Assembly: GCA_021234155.1 (NCBI GenBank)
Contig: JAJEKV010000783.1
Span: forward strand, 27,985-91,984
Source: Isoetes taiwanensis
Lineage: Eukaryota; Streptophyta; Lycopodiopsida; Isoetales; Isoetaceae
Direction of reading: 5' to 3'
Length of the DNA stretch: 64,000 bases
Shown here: positions 1 to 10,792 of the stretch, piece by piece
How positions within the stretch are numbered: the stretch's first letter is position 1
How the letters are laid out: every line of letters starts with the position of its first letter
Program-made: the position numbers and the translations under genes
Notes under the pieces: model-generated
The model's input: only the letters and a program-made list of their open reading frames with translations
What the model was told of the DNA's origin: nothing
The model's database searches: none

Positions 1-273
1 ATCATCTAGCAAATTTTTGATTAAAAATGCTTGTCATGATTTCTGCAATACTAAGCAATGCTGATCATACGATCAGATTTTTAGTATAATAATGTCTCTA
101 TGTGATGATGATACTGTATGTATACTAACAAAAGAAAGACCTTCGGTCACTAATGGGCCCTTGGGCTTTAGTACTTTCTGGTCCAAAAAGCCAGTCCTAC
201 ATACACCTCCTGACGGCATCCATAAGGCCATAGACAAAGAACATAATTAATAACGAATACTAACTCATTGTAG

Positions 274-2381
274 GATGTTATAACAGACTTGCAGCAGGTC
301 CTTGATTAAAAAAGCTGAAGGAAGATGGGGCATTAAAACCACCAAGGACAAGAGAAAGACCAAATTCGTGCACTTTAGGTTCTTCTCCAAATCAGTGGAT
401 AAAATCAGATTTGATAAGGTCTTTCGAGACGTGGTAACTCAGAATTTTGGGGAGATTGGTCGTGAGATCTTGGAGAACACCTCATTTGGATGGACCTATA
501 CAGACAGCCTTGGGAAGATATTGTATAAGCCCAAGATGATTTTTGCTGATAAAAACGAGGTACGCTGTCCGTGTGGTAACCCCACACTGAAGAGGTTTAT
601 TTGTGCTGAAACCGGACATGTACGTACTACTGACCTAGAAATAGTACACAGTAAAGCACTAAGGAAGTGGTTGGCCATTGGGCTCAACCACATCCCAGAC
701 AAACCCTTCAATCTCGTACAGTTCAAATGTGAGATCTCTAAAACCATAGACCAATTTTTTTGAACTCCACAAATACAGCCTATATGGCATGTTCAGTAAG
801 AAGGAAGTTGCAGACTCCAAAATACAGATTTGGAGGCAGGCAGTCACACTGGCAAGAGACTACATAAAAGCTAATAAGAACAGCAAGAAAAAGTTTCACA
901 TCATGGATAAAACAGTGACCAATAATATAGATTGGCTGCTAAGAAACCTGTACATTTCAGGCGTGGATAAGGCCACCAATAACCCCTCCTTTATATGCCC
1001 TAAGCATGTAAGGGATCAGGCCATTGATAGATTGAACAGTTCAGATTTTAACGAGATTGTAGCAAATCCAACTGAACTTAAAGTCAAAATAAAGCAGGAT
1101 ATAGAAGCATTCTTGGGAGAATGGGAAGTTAAGGAGGACAATCTCCCGTACTTACTGGCAATATATAAAGCACACAAGGAAACGTACAGATGGATCACCA
1201 GTGCGCATGACTCAATTTTCTCAGAGATCTCCTCTCTAATAACAGCTGGACTGAACACTTTTTTACTTATCTGGCCAGATATTTGTGAAACTAAGCTGGC
1301 TGGGATTAACTTCTTTCGTAAAGAAAAGATCAAGGCATGCTGGATGATTGCATCTGTATATGATTTCACGTGTAATATACCCCCACAAGTTTTTGATGTG
1401 TTTGTGGCAGACATCACACGATGCTACGAGAATATTCCTATACAGGGAGAGGATGGTATTTGCACCATTATCTCTAAAATGGCAACTCTCATATGGAAGC
1501 ACAAGAAAGCAAAGAATGGTAGCAATAATATGTGGTACAAGGTCAAAAATAATGGGCAAGTAATCCTTGAATGGAAAGACAAAGCACCTGCTAGCAGGAA
1601 ATGGATCTGTCTAGATGAGAATAGCTTCACAAACATGAATAACTGGCTGCTGCAAAACTGCTACCTGCAAATGGGAGATAGGATCTGGAAACAAATTATG
1701 GGAATACCTATGGGATTTTCTTCGAGTCCCGCATGGTGCAATTTATACTTGGCATGGTATGAATTGGCATTTATCCAAAGACTGATAAGGATGGGCTTGC
1801 AAGATGTGGCAGCTGCATTCAACAACACATACAGGTATATGGATGACCTAAATAGCATTAACAATAGATATATCAGAAAATATCTGGCTTTAGAGGACCT
1901 AGAGGATAACAAGGAAACCATCTATAATCTGGATTGTTTGGCCATTAAAGATGAAACAAAGTATTGGCATGGGTCGAAGCCTGGAAGGAAGAATACAGGG
2001 CAGAAAATCAACTTTCTCAACATTTGCATTGAAATCACAGATCCGGTACATGGTATGTATGATGCATATAGATATGATAAAAGAGATGCACTTCCCTTTA
2101 AGGCATCCAGGTTTGGACATGCTTCCGGCTGTAGACCATATCAAATGGCAAGAAATGTCATCATATCCCAAATTCAACCATATCTATATGTGCACAACAA
2201 CCCTGGTGCTGCTGCCCGGGACATACATGATCTTATCCAGACTTTCATCAGCAAAGGCTTTAAACCACAGGATGTCTGGTCAACCGTCAACAAGACACTA
2301 AGAAAAGGAGAGTACCCTGCCCTCAAGTTCGACCCAGAAATTCTCATCAAGCAATTGAACGACTACAGGTATTTCTGTTAA
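274..2381 (+). CDS. ORF3 copy 1a: Penelope-like reverse transcriptase
   Basis: The enzyme would copy the element's RNA into DNA. Two reading blocks join: an N-terminal domain (302-763) with CPCGNP, then GHVRTTDLEIV and GLNHIP, and the RT proper (789-2381, 530 residues). Numbering from 789: DKATNN near 60, the fingers YKAHKETYRW at 126-135, motif A FVADITRCYENIP with Asp 208, motif B GIPMG at 305, motif C YRYMDD with the Asp pair 352-353, and FLNICIEI after it. These match PLE motifs (DxxxLYTNIP-like motif A, the PK/AHK fingers, and the FLDxxI block). After the thumb (ASGCRPYQMARN) the protein ends at DYRYFC, with no GIY-YIG endonuclease. Two frame breaks: near 300, where CTTGATT should probably read CTGATT, and the T7 run 755-761, which is T6 and in frame in family 3. 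Conserved coding seems to start at 274, directly after TTGTAG and without an ATG. Confidence 0.75.
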
Positions 2382-2426
2382 GTTAGCAAGCTCATTTATA
2401 GATTTAAGAATTTAAGTACAGTTGGC

Positions 2427-2456
2427 AGGAGGATCCCTGGCAGCAGGGATCCTCCT
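2427..2456 (+). other. 3'-end hairpin of family 1
   Basis: AGGAGGATCCCT (2427-2438) pairs perfectly with AGGGATCCTCCT (2445-2456) around a 6-nt loop, 46 bp after the ORF3 stop. It is followed by CCTTCCTGG and then the TA tract. Families 2, 3 and 4 have a hairpin of different sequence at the same place. A 3'-terminal signal for RT recognition or transcript ending is likely by position only. Confidence 0.75.
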
Positions 2457-2508
2457 ATCCCCTAATTCAACTTGTCTTTCTCGCCTTCCTGGTTGGGGCG
2501 GGGGTTCA

Positions 2509-2510
<2 letters not shown>

Positions 2511-2586
<76 letters not shown>
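2511..2586. repeat. (TA)n tract between family-1 units
   Basis: Uninterrupted TA dinucleotides at the junction between the 3' end of copy 1a and the next pLTR. Long Tyr-Ile reading frames here are artefacts of the repeat. Confidence 0.98.
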
Positions 2587-2593
<7 letters not shown>

Positions 2594-3600
2594 CAACGGA
2601 TTTGCCCTGGTGGAAGACCAATCCCAGTTAAGTAATTATGGCACACAGAATAACATTGCTGTCTAGTCTACATAACACCAGGAAGAGGTGCAAAGGCAAT
2701 GTGTAACAGATTAAAGCATGTAACACATTAAAGCATGTAACACCTGGAGAAATAGAGGATGGTTTCCAAGCACGGGAAGCATATGGGAAGGACTAACACA
2801 TAACATATGTACAAGATATAGGTTTGAAATGTTAAGCCCAATGGGTTTGCTCTACGCAGCAGTAAGATGTGGATAAAGACTGAATAACATGAGGATATAG
2901 ATCTACTCAACATTGGCATGGTTGTAAAGCTATCTAGGAAAACAAGGGCATGACATAGTATTTCTTAGAAATAACAGATGAACATTATGGTTTCTTATGG
3001 TTTCTTGGCGGTAACCATAAGGGTGTACACCAAACAAGCAAATGGAAATTTGTTGGTTAAAAAAAACGTAAATAAGACTACAAGCAAGGTATAGGAGACA
3101 TAAGGTTTTCAGATTGTATTAACAATAAAAAATGTCGACCTTTGGTTTTGGCATTCTAACTTTTGTAACATTTGGGTAAAAATGAGGAGACAGATCAGAA
3201 AAAATACAGTAGAGTCTGTTTAGGGTTCGTGGAACTCTAGTACGAACCTCCCGGATGCTCTAAGAACTGATAATGGCGGCAGATGGGCGCAAGTACTCAT
3301 GGTCTGATAAGGCATCATGGCAAGGAGTGCTGCATCGTCACAGGGCCTGGACAAGTCTGGCCTAGCAGATGCCGCCGTCATGCACATCGACTCAAACCTG
3401 AACTGGTACTTCTTCATTCTGCTAAATTTAGATTGCTGTCTATTTTAGCTAGGGTGAATCATGGACCCGACATGGCCACGATGCATGAGACCGCATGGTC
3501 AAAAAGTAGCGAGGCTGCTGCCGGGCAGCATTTTAACTCTGTCTGACACATCTGGTGAGCGCCTTTGTTCTTGGAGAGCGCCCTTAGTCTTGCTGCTCCA

Positions 3601-3954
3601 ATGGCCAAGAACAAATTAACAAGGGCCGAAATGTTAAATCTGATAAAAGAGGCTGGGATTGATCTACAGGCCCTGTGCAAGAAAGGAGGGGAAGTTTTTG
3701 CTCAACCCAGCAAAGGGTTTCTAATGAGCATTGTGGAGAAGTATGGACTGGCAGAAAAACCCAACACAAGGAAGGAGGGAGGTATCAACAAATACATATC
3801 ACAGGCAACTAACAACAGGGAGGAGGATACACAGGCAAGCACCAAGCACACAGTACAAGAACCCGAAATGCAACAAGTGCAGAACAGTGAGGACGAAATG
3901 GATCTGGAGCTTCAACTGAATCAGGTTCTTTATACATTGAAAATGTTATTCTGA
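3601..3954 (+). CDS. ORF1 family 1: small SAP-like protein
   Basis: About 117 residues, starting MAKNKLTRAEMLNLIKEAG. I chose the ATG at 3601 because family 3 starts at the matching place; an upstream in-frame start at 3565 is possible. The start resembles a SAP or Rho-N-like helix-turn-helix (AxxLxxLIKEAGID), a fold usually involved in nucleic-acid binding. The middle is rich in Gln, Asn and Thr, and the end is acidic (EDEMDLELQLNQ). LNQ followed by Val is conserved in all three families, and the bases there, CAG|GTT, may be a 5' splice site (intron 3925-4646). Without splicing the protein ends VLYTLKMLF. With splicing it would gain a short tail beginning VTGLAPP. Assignment beyond SAP-like is not possible. 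Confidence 0.6.
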   Translation: MAKNKLTRAEMLNLIKEAGIDLQALCKKGGEVFAQPSKGFLMSIVEKYGLAEKPNTRKEGGINKYISQATNNREEDTQASTKHTVQEPEMQQVQNSEDEMDLELQLNQVLYTLKMLF

Positions 3955-4550
3955 TTTTATAATGGCAACTGGAAAAGTTAATTAACCCTTAAATTTGGGC
4001 TGGTCTCATGATGAATAATATGTAATAAAGCAAGGCAGCAAATAAACTAATTGCTCAACATAGAGTAATTGCAGAAGAGTAGATCTAAAGTCACGAATCT
4101 GGAATATGTGGTTGCAGAACATGCATAGCTAAATGGTAAGGTTCACCTACACTTAGTTTGCACAGACTTGGCCTGGAAGAACAGCCATAGATGGAGGCAA
4201 GAGTATGCCATACAGCCAGCAATGGCACAAAGCAACAAAGACACATGGTAGATGATGGGGCAATGCGCTTGTACTGTGGCTCAGGTGGACTGACTTGGTA
4301 TTAACAGGGATTTGACAAGCACAACAACCAATTGTGTGTGCAATCTGCAACATACTTATGATTCGTATTACAATAGAGTTAAAGAATTCTGATTTCCCTT
4401 CTTGAATTCAGTTTTGGTCCACCTAGGAGACCATAGGCTCTTATGTTGAAATCTAAGTATTAGTCTGACTATGGTATTGCTGAGTATTATCTGCTGAATT
4501 CTTCAATTGAATACTGAGTTCTTAGGATTATTTTATGAAGTATATAATTT

Positions 4551-4665
4551 GGTGAAGGGCGTTAAGCCGTGCTTGACTTTTGCTTACCTGCTAATCCCTC
4601 TCTTAGTTACCCGCATATGGCTAACTTTTGACTGGTTGGATTGCAGGTAACCGGTCTCGCACCTC
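4551..4665 (+). ncRNA. Folded intron element, family 1 (nested stems over a GCAG|GTAACC site)
   Basis: The inner stem TTACCTGC (4584-4591) pairs with GCAGGTAA (4643-4650). The outer stem GTGCTTGAC (4569-4577) pairs with GTCTCGCAC (4654-4662), with two mismatches. GAAGGGCGTTAAGCC lies 5' of the outer stem. The outer stem differs between families but still pairs, while the inner stem and the segment GGCTAAY are constant. GGCTAAC about 22 nt upstream of GCAG looks like a branch point, so the inner stem would hide a 3' splice site. Confidence 0.7.
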
Positions 4666-5522
4666 CAGATTCCTTGCATTTTTGGATGTTTTGGATATTT
4701 TGGATATTATGGATGCAAAGGAAACAATAAAACCAGTAAAAGACTGAAGTATGTGGACACGGCAGCATTTTGTTTGACAATTTCTCTGAAATCTTGTTGT
4801 TAATAACATCTGACTGAAGGTAACTTTTACAATATTACAATGTCTTTTCAAGTTTATGAACCAGGCTATCCATTCTCTGGATCAGCCCGAGTTGACTTTT
4901 GGAAAACCTTTAAGCTAATGATGTAAGTCTTTTCTGCTGTTAACATTTATCAAGCTGTTTGGTATCTCTTGGTCCTAAGAACTACATGACAGATATAGCA
5001 AAATCGAAAGGAAAAGTTAACTGGTACAATCAGCAACCTATGGGGTCAGGTTACTGTGGATTAGAACAGTTTGGACTAGTAAAGAATGTGATCATCTAAG
5101 GAAATAAATGTATTGGAAATAATGTGGGTAATGAAACTGCTGAGATCACCTGAATTAATATAAACATGAAAGAAATAAATCACATAATGATAGAGCATTA
5201 TACTTACAGATGACTGGTGTAGTTAAGCATGTTGTAGGCCTTTTGTTGGGCCTGTAGGGCATGGTCCTCACATAGATGATCTGTTGTATGAAAGGTGGTA
5301 TAAAACATTGTCAAGATAGAAAAGGCTTTGCATTTAAAGTAACAATGTACTTTGCAGCTGTGAATATAAGCCATGGTTGACGGTAATAAATAATTACACT
5401 AGGCATAAGGATTCAAAGGGAATTGTAAGGATATATTTAAGCAGTAATTTGCCTTGGTTTCAGGGATAGTAATTATGGAAAATAAGGATTTATTAGGAAT
5501 AAGTGCTGGGTCTCCTTGACTG

Positions 5523-5612
5523 TCTCAGCCTTAAGGCTGAGAACTGATAATATTCTAAGGCCCATGGATTAGAATGCCAAGTCTTTGGTTAAGGCTTTGG
5601 CAAGTATATATT
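5523..5612 (+). ncRNA. Twin-hairpin motif with CTGATAA, family 1
   Basis: A perfect palindromic hairpin, TCTCAGCC/GGCTGAGA (5523-5542), is followed by CTGATAA (5544-5550) and a second hairpin, ATTCTAA (5552-5558) with TTAGAAT (5569-5575). The motif ends at AGTATATATTC (5603-5613). Families 2 and 3 have the same order with different stems. Confidence 0.65.
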
Positions 5613-5787
5613 CAGTGACTTCAGTATGCTGGTTCAACTGGCATAAGTCTTGGAGATCCAGACATAGTAATAAGCTAGTAGCACTGAACAAGTTTATCAC
5701 ATGACAATTTTTTTTAGAAAAATATATAGTTGGCATAAACTATGGTAACCTACTGAGCATATGTCTGATGGTTAGCAGGAAGCAAAT

Positions 5788-7467
5788 ATGAAGGACAAAT
5801 GTAATATCTTGCAAGAATCAGCTGGCCTACAGGATCCTATTGCTGCTGTACAAAAATCGGAGTGGTATTACAGATGGTACCATGATGTGGCAGAGTTGGG
5901 TTATGGTTATGCAAGCATAATACCACCCAACAAAGCTGTCCAAGGGGTGTTGGGTTGCATGCTCAATAAGGACATACACAAGTATTTTCTAAAAAAGGAA
6001 GCATTCCTCGAAGAGGATGAAATTTCAGTAATCACTTTTCTTGGGATCAACAATATGTTCGATCTGGTCAACAGGCTAAACAGTGCAGGAGATGATTTGG
6101 TTACATGCATAAAGCTCATTGATGAGACATATCAGATGCTGCCACAAGCACATGCTGAAGCAGACAGTAAGGAGGTTTATGATGTATTGAAATTCCTGAA
6201 ATGCTCTACTGCTCTAGAACTGGCAAACAAAATCAAGGTAACTAATCCTCGAATCAGAAACAAAGGACCTGCTAAAGAGCCAACAAAGGAAACAGAACCT
6301 ATACCGGTTCGCCTGACAAATTGTTTATTTGATGTCAATAAACTGCCTGAACAGAAGAAAAATGCTATTCTTAAGACCAAGGCTGAAAAGGTACATGCCG
6401 ATCAAGCACAAGAGACAGAGAGCATTCTTGAAGACTATAATGTAAAGGCACTTACACTAACCAACTGTGGTGGATGTCCAGTCATGTCTCTACGTTTAGT
6501 TGAGTTACATGCTGTTAAATATCAACATGCCTTGTGGGAAACAAAAAACCTGGGTATCTTGGCTCCCATTAGTATTGATACATGGAGGAAGTTATGCACA
6601 ATAACAGACGCTGAAATTGAGCAGGCACACAAAGATGCCACCAATTTTAACAGAAGGATTGGCAAAGAAGAGTTAAAAATGCCCTTTGAGAGCACAAAAT
6701 TTTTTGGTAAGAAATGCAACAAGCAGAATGGGATCTGGCTGGGACAAAAGGGCCACATGGCAAAAAAGTCAGAAGAAAGGGATCATTTCTATATAGTCAA
6801 AATATGGCGTACCTTCTGCCCGTTTATGAAATGCAAATGTGATAAGTTCACCAAGAACAGTAATAATGGCTGCAATGACCACATCACGTGGTATGACCAC
6901 GCGGTCTGGTTCATGATGAACAATATGGATGTTATGTGGCCTAATGAGGATAGTTTTGGTAGGTTTTATGCATTTCACAATCTGATGAATACAAAGCCCA
7001 TGAGGAAAGGGGCAATTGCCTTCATAGCATATCTAAAAGTACGAGAGACCCTGGTTAACATGGCCAGCAGGTTGGCTGAGGACAAGCACACTGATTTTAA
7101 GGAGGTTTTTGGAAACAACAAACTGGTTGACATTCTTGAAAGGACCATGAAACATATTAGTTTCTTAGAAGAGGCCACCCCCATAGATGCAGCTGGTAAT
7201 GCATACCAGGAGTACAAAAAGAAGGTCCGGACCATTGAGGAAGACGAAATTCAGGTTGTCCTTCCCCCTAAGTACCGTAAGAAGAAAAGTGGTGGAAGTA
7301 CTTCTGCCTCTGCAGCAGCAGGAAACGAACAAACCTCTACCACTGAAAATGAGCAAGCCTCGGTGGAAATAATTAACCTGGACGTGGATACCGGTTATTC
7401 TGTCAATAAGAGCAATGTGGAACGCAAGTGGACTGATGGAGTCAAACAAAACAGGATTTCCTTTTAA
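5788..7467 (+). CDS. ORF2 family 1: unrecognised element protein with Cys/His cluster
   Basis: 559 residues, intact, in the same place in all three families (between ORF1 and the RT); I do not recognise the family. Conserved blocks: an N-terminal region with IPPNKAV and LLGI-like FLGINNMFDLVNRLN; a central charged Lys/Glu/Pro linker; LTNCLF; and a C-terminal half with KFFGKKCN, then IWRTFCPFMKCKCDK. The Cys/His spacing there is C344-x4-C349-x-C351-x10-C362-x2-H365, plausibly zinc-binding. It is followed by HITWYDHAVWF. The C-terminus has a Ser/Thr-rich tail, EIQVVLPPKYRKK, and ends KQNRISF. No signal peptide or membrane segment is seen. The reading frame is open back to TTAGCAG|GAAGCAAAT, so it could be a spliced exon; the ATG at 5788 is codon 4 of that exon. 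A gag-like or nucleic-acid-binding role is a guess from position. Confidence 0.7.
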   Translation: MKDKCNILQESAGLQDPIAAVQKSEWYYRWYHDVAELGYGYASIIPPNKAVQGVLGCMLNKDIHKYFLKKEAFLEEDEISVITFLGINNMFDLVNRLNSAGDDLVTCIKLIDETYQMLPQAHAEADSKEVYDVLKFLKCSTALELANKIKVTNPRIRNKGPAKEPTKETEPIPVRLTNCLFDVNKLPEQKKNAILKTKAEKVHADQAQETESILEDYNVKALTLTNCGGCPVMSLRLVELHAVKYQHALWETKNLGILAPISIDTWRKLCTITDAEIEQAHKDATNFNRRIGKEELKMPFESTKFFGKKCNKQNGIWLGQKGHMAKKSEERDHFYIVKIWRTFCPFMKCKCDKFTKNSNNGCNDHITWYDHAVWFMMNNMDVMWPNEDSFGRFYAFHNLMNTKPMRKGAIAFIAYLKVRETLVNMASRLAEDKHTDFKEVFGNNKLVDILERTMKHISFLEEATPIDAAGNAYQEYKKKVRTIEEDEIQVVLPPKYRKKKSGGSTSASAAAGNEQTSTTENEQASVEIINLDVDTGYSVNKSNVERKWTDGVKQNRISF

Positions 7468-7788
7468 AATAATGTAAGTACATGGGGGTTTTTTTTAAAA
7501 ATAATCTTCTGTAGTATCATCTAGCAAATTTTTGATTAAAAATGCTTGTCATGATTTCTGCAATACTAAGCAATGCTGATCATACGATCAGATTTTTAGT
7601 ATAATAATGTCTCTATGTGATGATGATACTGTATGTATACTAACAAAAGAAAGACCTTCGGTCACTAATGGGCCCTTGGGCTTTAGTACTTTCTGGTCCA
7701 AAAAGCCAGTCCTACATACACCTCCTGACGGCATCCATAAGGCCATAGACAAAGAACATAATTAATAACGAATACTAACTCATTGTAG

Positions 7789-9425
7789 GATGTTATAACA
7801 GACTTGCAGCAGGTCCTTGATTAAAAAAGCTGAAGGAAGATGGGGCATTAAAACCACCAAGGACAAGAGAAAGACCAAATTCGTGCACTTTAGGTTCTTC
7901 TCCAAATCAGTGGATAAAATCAGATTTGATAAGGTCTTTCGAGACGTGGTAACTCAGAATTTTGGGGAGATTGGTCGTGAGATCTTGGAGAACACCTCAT
8001 TTGGATGGACCTATACAGACAGCCTTGGGAAGATATTGTATAAGCCCAAGATGATTTTTGCTGATAAAAACGAGGTCTTATTTCCAGGTGTGGTAACCCC
8101 ACACTGAAGAGGTTTATTTGTGCTGAAACCGGACATGTACGTACTACTGACCTAGAAATAGTACACAGTAAAGCACTAAGGAAGTGGTTGGCCATTGGGC
8201 TCAACCACATCCCAGACAAACCCTTCAATCTCGTACAGTTCAAATGTGAGATCTCTAAAACCATAGACCAATTTTTTTGAACTCCACAAATACAGCCTAT
8301 ATGGCATGTTCATTAGAAGAAGGAAGGTTTTGAGGACTCAAAATACGATTTGGAGGCGACAGTCCCTGGCAAGAGACTACATAAAAGCTAATAAAAACGA
8401 CAAGAAAAAGTTTCACATCATGGATAAAGCGGTGACCAATAATATAGATTATCGCTAAAAACCCGTACATTTCGAAGTGGATAAGGCCACCAATAACCCC
8501 TCCTTTATATGCCCTAAGCATGTAAGGGATCGAGCCGATGATAGATTGAGCAGTTCAGATTTTAACGAGATTGTAGCAAATCAAGCGAACTTAAAGTCAA
8601 AATAAAGCAGGGATATAGAAGCATTCTTGGGAGAATGGGAAGTTAAGGAGGACAATCTCCCGTACTTACTGGCAATATATAAAGCACACAAGGAAACGTA
8701 CAGATGGATCACCAGTGCGCATGACTCAATTTTCTCAGAGATCTCCTCTCTAATAACAGCTGGACTGAACACTTTTTTACTTATCTGGCCAGATATTTGT
8801 GAAACTAAGCTGGCTGGGATTAACTTCTTTCGTAAAGAAAAGATCAAGGCATGCTGGATGATTGCATCTGTATATGATTTCACGTGTAATATACCCCCAC
8901 AAGTTTTTGATGTGTTTGTGGCAGACATCACACGATGCTACGAGAATATTCCTATACAGGGAGAGGATGGTATTTGCACCATTATCTCTAAAATGGCAAC
9001 TCTCATATGGAAGCACAAGAAAGCAAAGAATGGTAGCAATAATATGTGGTACAAGGTCAAAAATAATGGGCAAGTAATCCTTGAATGGAAAGACAAAGCA
9101 CCTGCTAGCAGGAAATGGATCTGTCTAGATGAGAATAGCTTCACAAACATGAATAACTGGCTGCTGCAAAACTGCTACCTGCAAATGGGAGATAGGATCT
9201 GGAAACAAATTATGGGAATACCTATGGGATTTTCTTGAGGTCCATGGTGCAATTTATACTTGGCATGGTATGAATTGGCATTTATCCAAAGACTGATAAG
9301 GATGGGCTTGCAAGATGTGGCAGCTGCATTCAACAACACATACAGGTATATGGATGACCTAAATAGCATTAACAATAGATATATCAGAAAATATCTGGCT
9401 TTAGAGGACCTAGAGGATAACAAGG
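7789..9425 (+). pseudogene. ORF3 copy 1b: RT truncated after the YMDD block
   Basis: A second copy of the family-1 RT. 7789-8280 is nearly identical to 274-765 except at 8085-8098, where the CPCG segment is altered and the frame lost. 8300-8620 carries many indels, and 8627-9238 is open again and identical in protein to copy 1a, with FVADITRCYENIP and GIPMGFS. A change after GFS (9235-9245) breaks the frame, and YRYMDD follows at about 9345-9362. At 9425 the sequence switches to family-2 ORF2, so the thumb and C-terminus are missing. The T7 run is present here as well (8272-8278). Confidence 0.8.
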
Positions 9426-9426
9426 G

Positions 9427-10570
9427 AAACCCTGCTGCACAAGCTCTGATTGTTTGGCAGCCTAATCATGAAACTGTCTTTTCGGTGTTAACATGCTACT
9501 GAGGAGGAAGTATAGGAGGCATGCTAAAACCAACTTTCAGCGATAGCAGGACTGAAAAAACCAACATGACCATGAGATGAAGATGAAAAGATGATGATAA
9601 TTGCAATGCTAAATCTCTTTAAGCGTGGGAGGTTTCGGTAATGTCTCAAAGGGAAGTTTGAATCACATGGTGGCGGTTCAAAGCGGGCTTTATGGAAAAG
9701 CAAAAATGCGTTGTGCTTGCCCCTATAAGTGTTGAAAGCATGAAAAAACTTGCTAATATATCGATGATGATATTAAGCTTTAAATTTGAAGATCGCGACA
9801 AGCGTATCGAGAAAAGTGGATAGGCTTGAGGTGGTATTACCTTTCCGAGACAAAATGTTTGATTTGGAATGTAAGCAATTGACATGACCATAAGCATTGG
9901 CGGAAAGGGACTCGGGCGAGAATAGATGAAAAAAGGCCACGACTTCTACATTAAAAATGTGGATCCTCCTTTGCCCATTTATTAAGTGTACATGTGGAAA
10001 AGTAGCCAAGGAAAGCGGGGATTACCGATACCATAATATATGGACCATGGTGTTTGGTTTCTCACTGAACAATCTAGAGATGGCTGGCCTAAACTCCCAC
10101 CTACCATGGGCGATTTGGATTTTTCGTTCCTTCACGTCCACTAAACCAGCGCAAAATCTTTTGTTATTGCCTTTCTAGGATACCTCGGGGTAACACACAA
10201 TGATACAAACCCGGTCAAATATTGGAAGATCCAAATTCTTGATCCCGAACATGGAGTTGGAACACTAGACTCCCGACATTACGGAAAAAACTATAAAGCC
10301 AGCGAAGTTTCTCATTGGAAAGCAGCGGGAGTTGAAAACGACCCGGTATTTGATGCTGATAAAAGCAAGGCGATGAGCGGATATAAGATTTGAGTTATTA
10401 TACCACCTACGTCTATACAAAATGCAGGATCTAGCTTGTTTGCATGGTATTTAGTAACCATGACAATGAAATTATACAAATTGATGATTCCGGTCAAGAC
10501 AACAAATATTGCAAAGGCGGTACCGCCAAACAAGATCATATGATGTTGAGAATAGGGACTTTGACATATA
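9427..10570 (+). pseudogene. ORF2 copy 2a: 5'-truncated, frame-broken
   Basis: Aligns with 16690-17822 of copy 2b from the GCACAAGCT segment onward, so the first third of ORF2 is absent. The Cys cluster (CPFIKCTCGKVAKE) is readable at 9970-10015. The reading frame is interrupted repeatedly, and the interruptions sit mostly where copy 2b has CAG or CTG. Decay and sequence error cannot be separated by eye. Confidence 0.7.
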
Positions 10571-10792
10571 AAGCGGGACTTAAAGGTATGAATACAAACT
10601 ATTACGTTGGTTTCCATAAGCCCTCTTTACATTCTTTTAAACGTCTTTAAAATACTACTTCAAATTTTGATGTTACATGACTAGTGCTCTTGTATGATCC
10701 TTTAGCATAATTTCTTCATTTTAATAAAAGGAAAATAAGCGACAACATGAAGGGGGCTAGGGGGAATACTCTAATACATACATCTTGGTACA

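Larger units (their letters stand above)
2587..5604 (+). repeat. Family-1 pLTR region (5' part of unit)
   Basis: By position this matches the direct repeats of families 2 and 3: it starts after the TA tract, holds ORF1 and the folded element, and ends at the AGTATATATTC near 5604. Only one copy is in the window, so its LTR-like role is inferred from the other families. 2587-3600 carries no ORF. 3955-4550 and 4730-5520 also have no coding signal. Confidence 0.6.
1..9425 (+). repeat. Family-1 tandem array: 3' part of copy 1a, one pLTR, ORF2, and truncated copy 1b
   Basis: Bases 1-1914 reappear at 7516-9425, so the tandem period is 7,515 bp. The window opens in the spacer between ORF2 and ORF3 of copy 1a. 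Order: ORF3 (274-2381), 3' hairpin, TA tract, pLTR with ORF1, ORF2 (5788-7467), spacer, then ORF3 again, cut off at 9425. Most of the repeat is almost base-identical between copies, but 8300-8600 differs from 800-1110 by many small changes that fall mainly at CAG/CTG. Head-to-tail arrays with pLTRs are typical of Penelope-like elements. Confidence 0.85.

Noticed and set aside
274-2381. Telomerase reverse transcriptase or telomere-linked array
   Set aside because: No TTTAGGG-type repeats in or around the arrays, and no telomerase-specific domain. The tandem multi-copy context fits a retroelement.
2412-2631. Tyr-Ile repeat proteins from TA tracts
   Set aside because: Translation of (TA)n dinucleotides on either strand, here and at 37353-37547 and 55027-55317.
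5544-5575. Active hammerhead ribozyme in the pLTR
   Set aside because: The CTGATAA motif has A where the hammerhead core needs G (CTGANGA), and a conserved GAAA after the second stem is missing in families 1 and 2.
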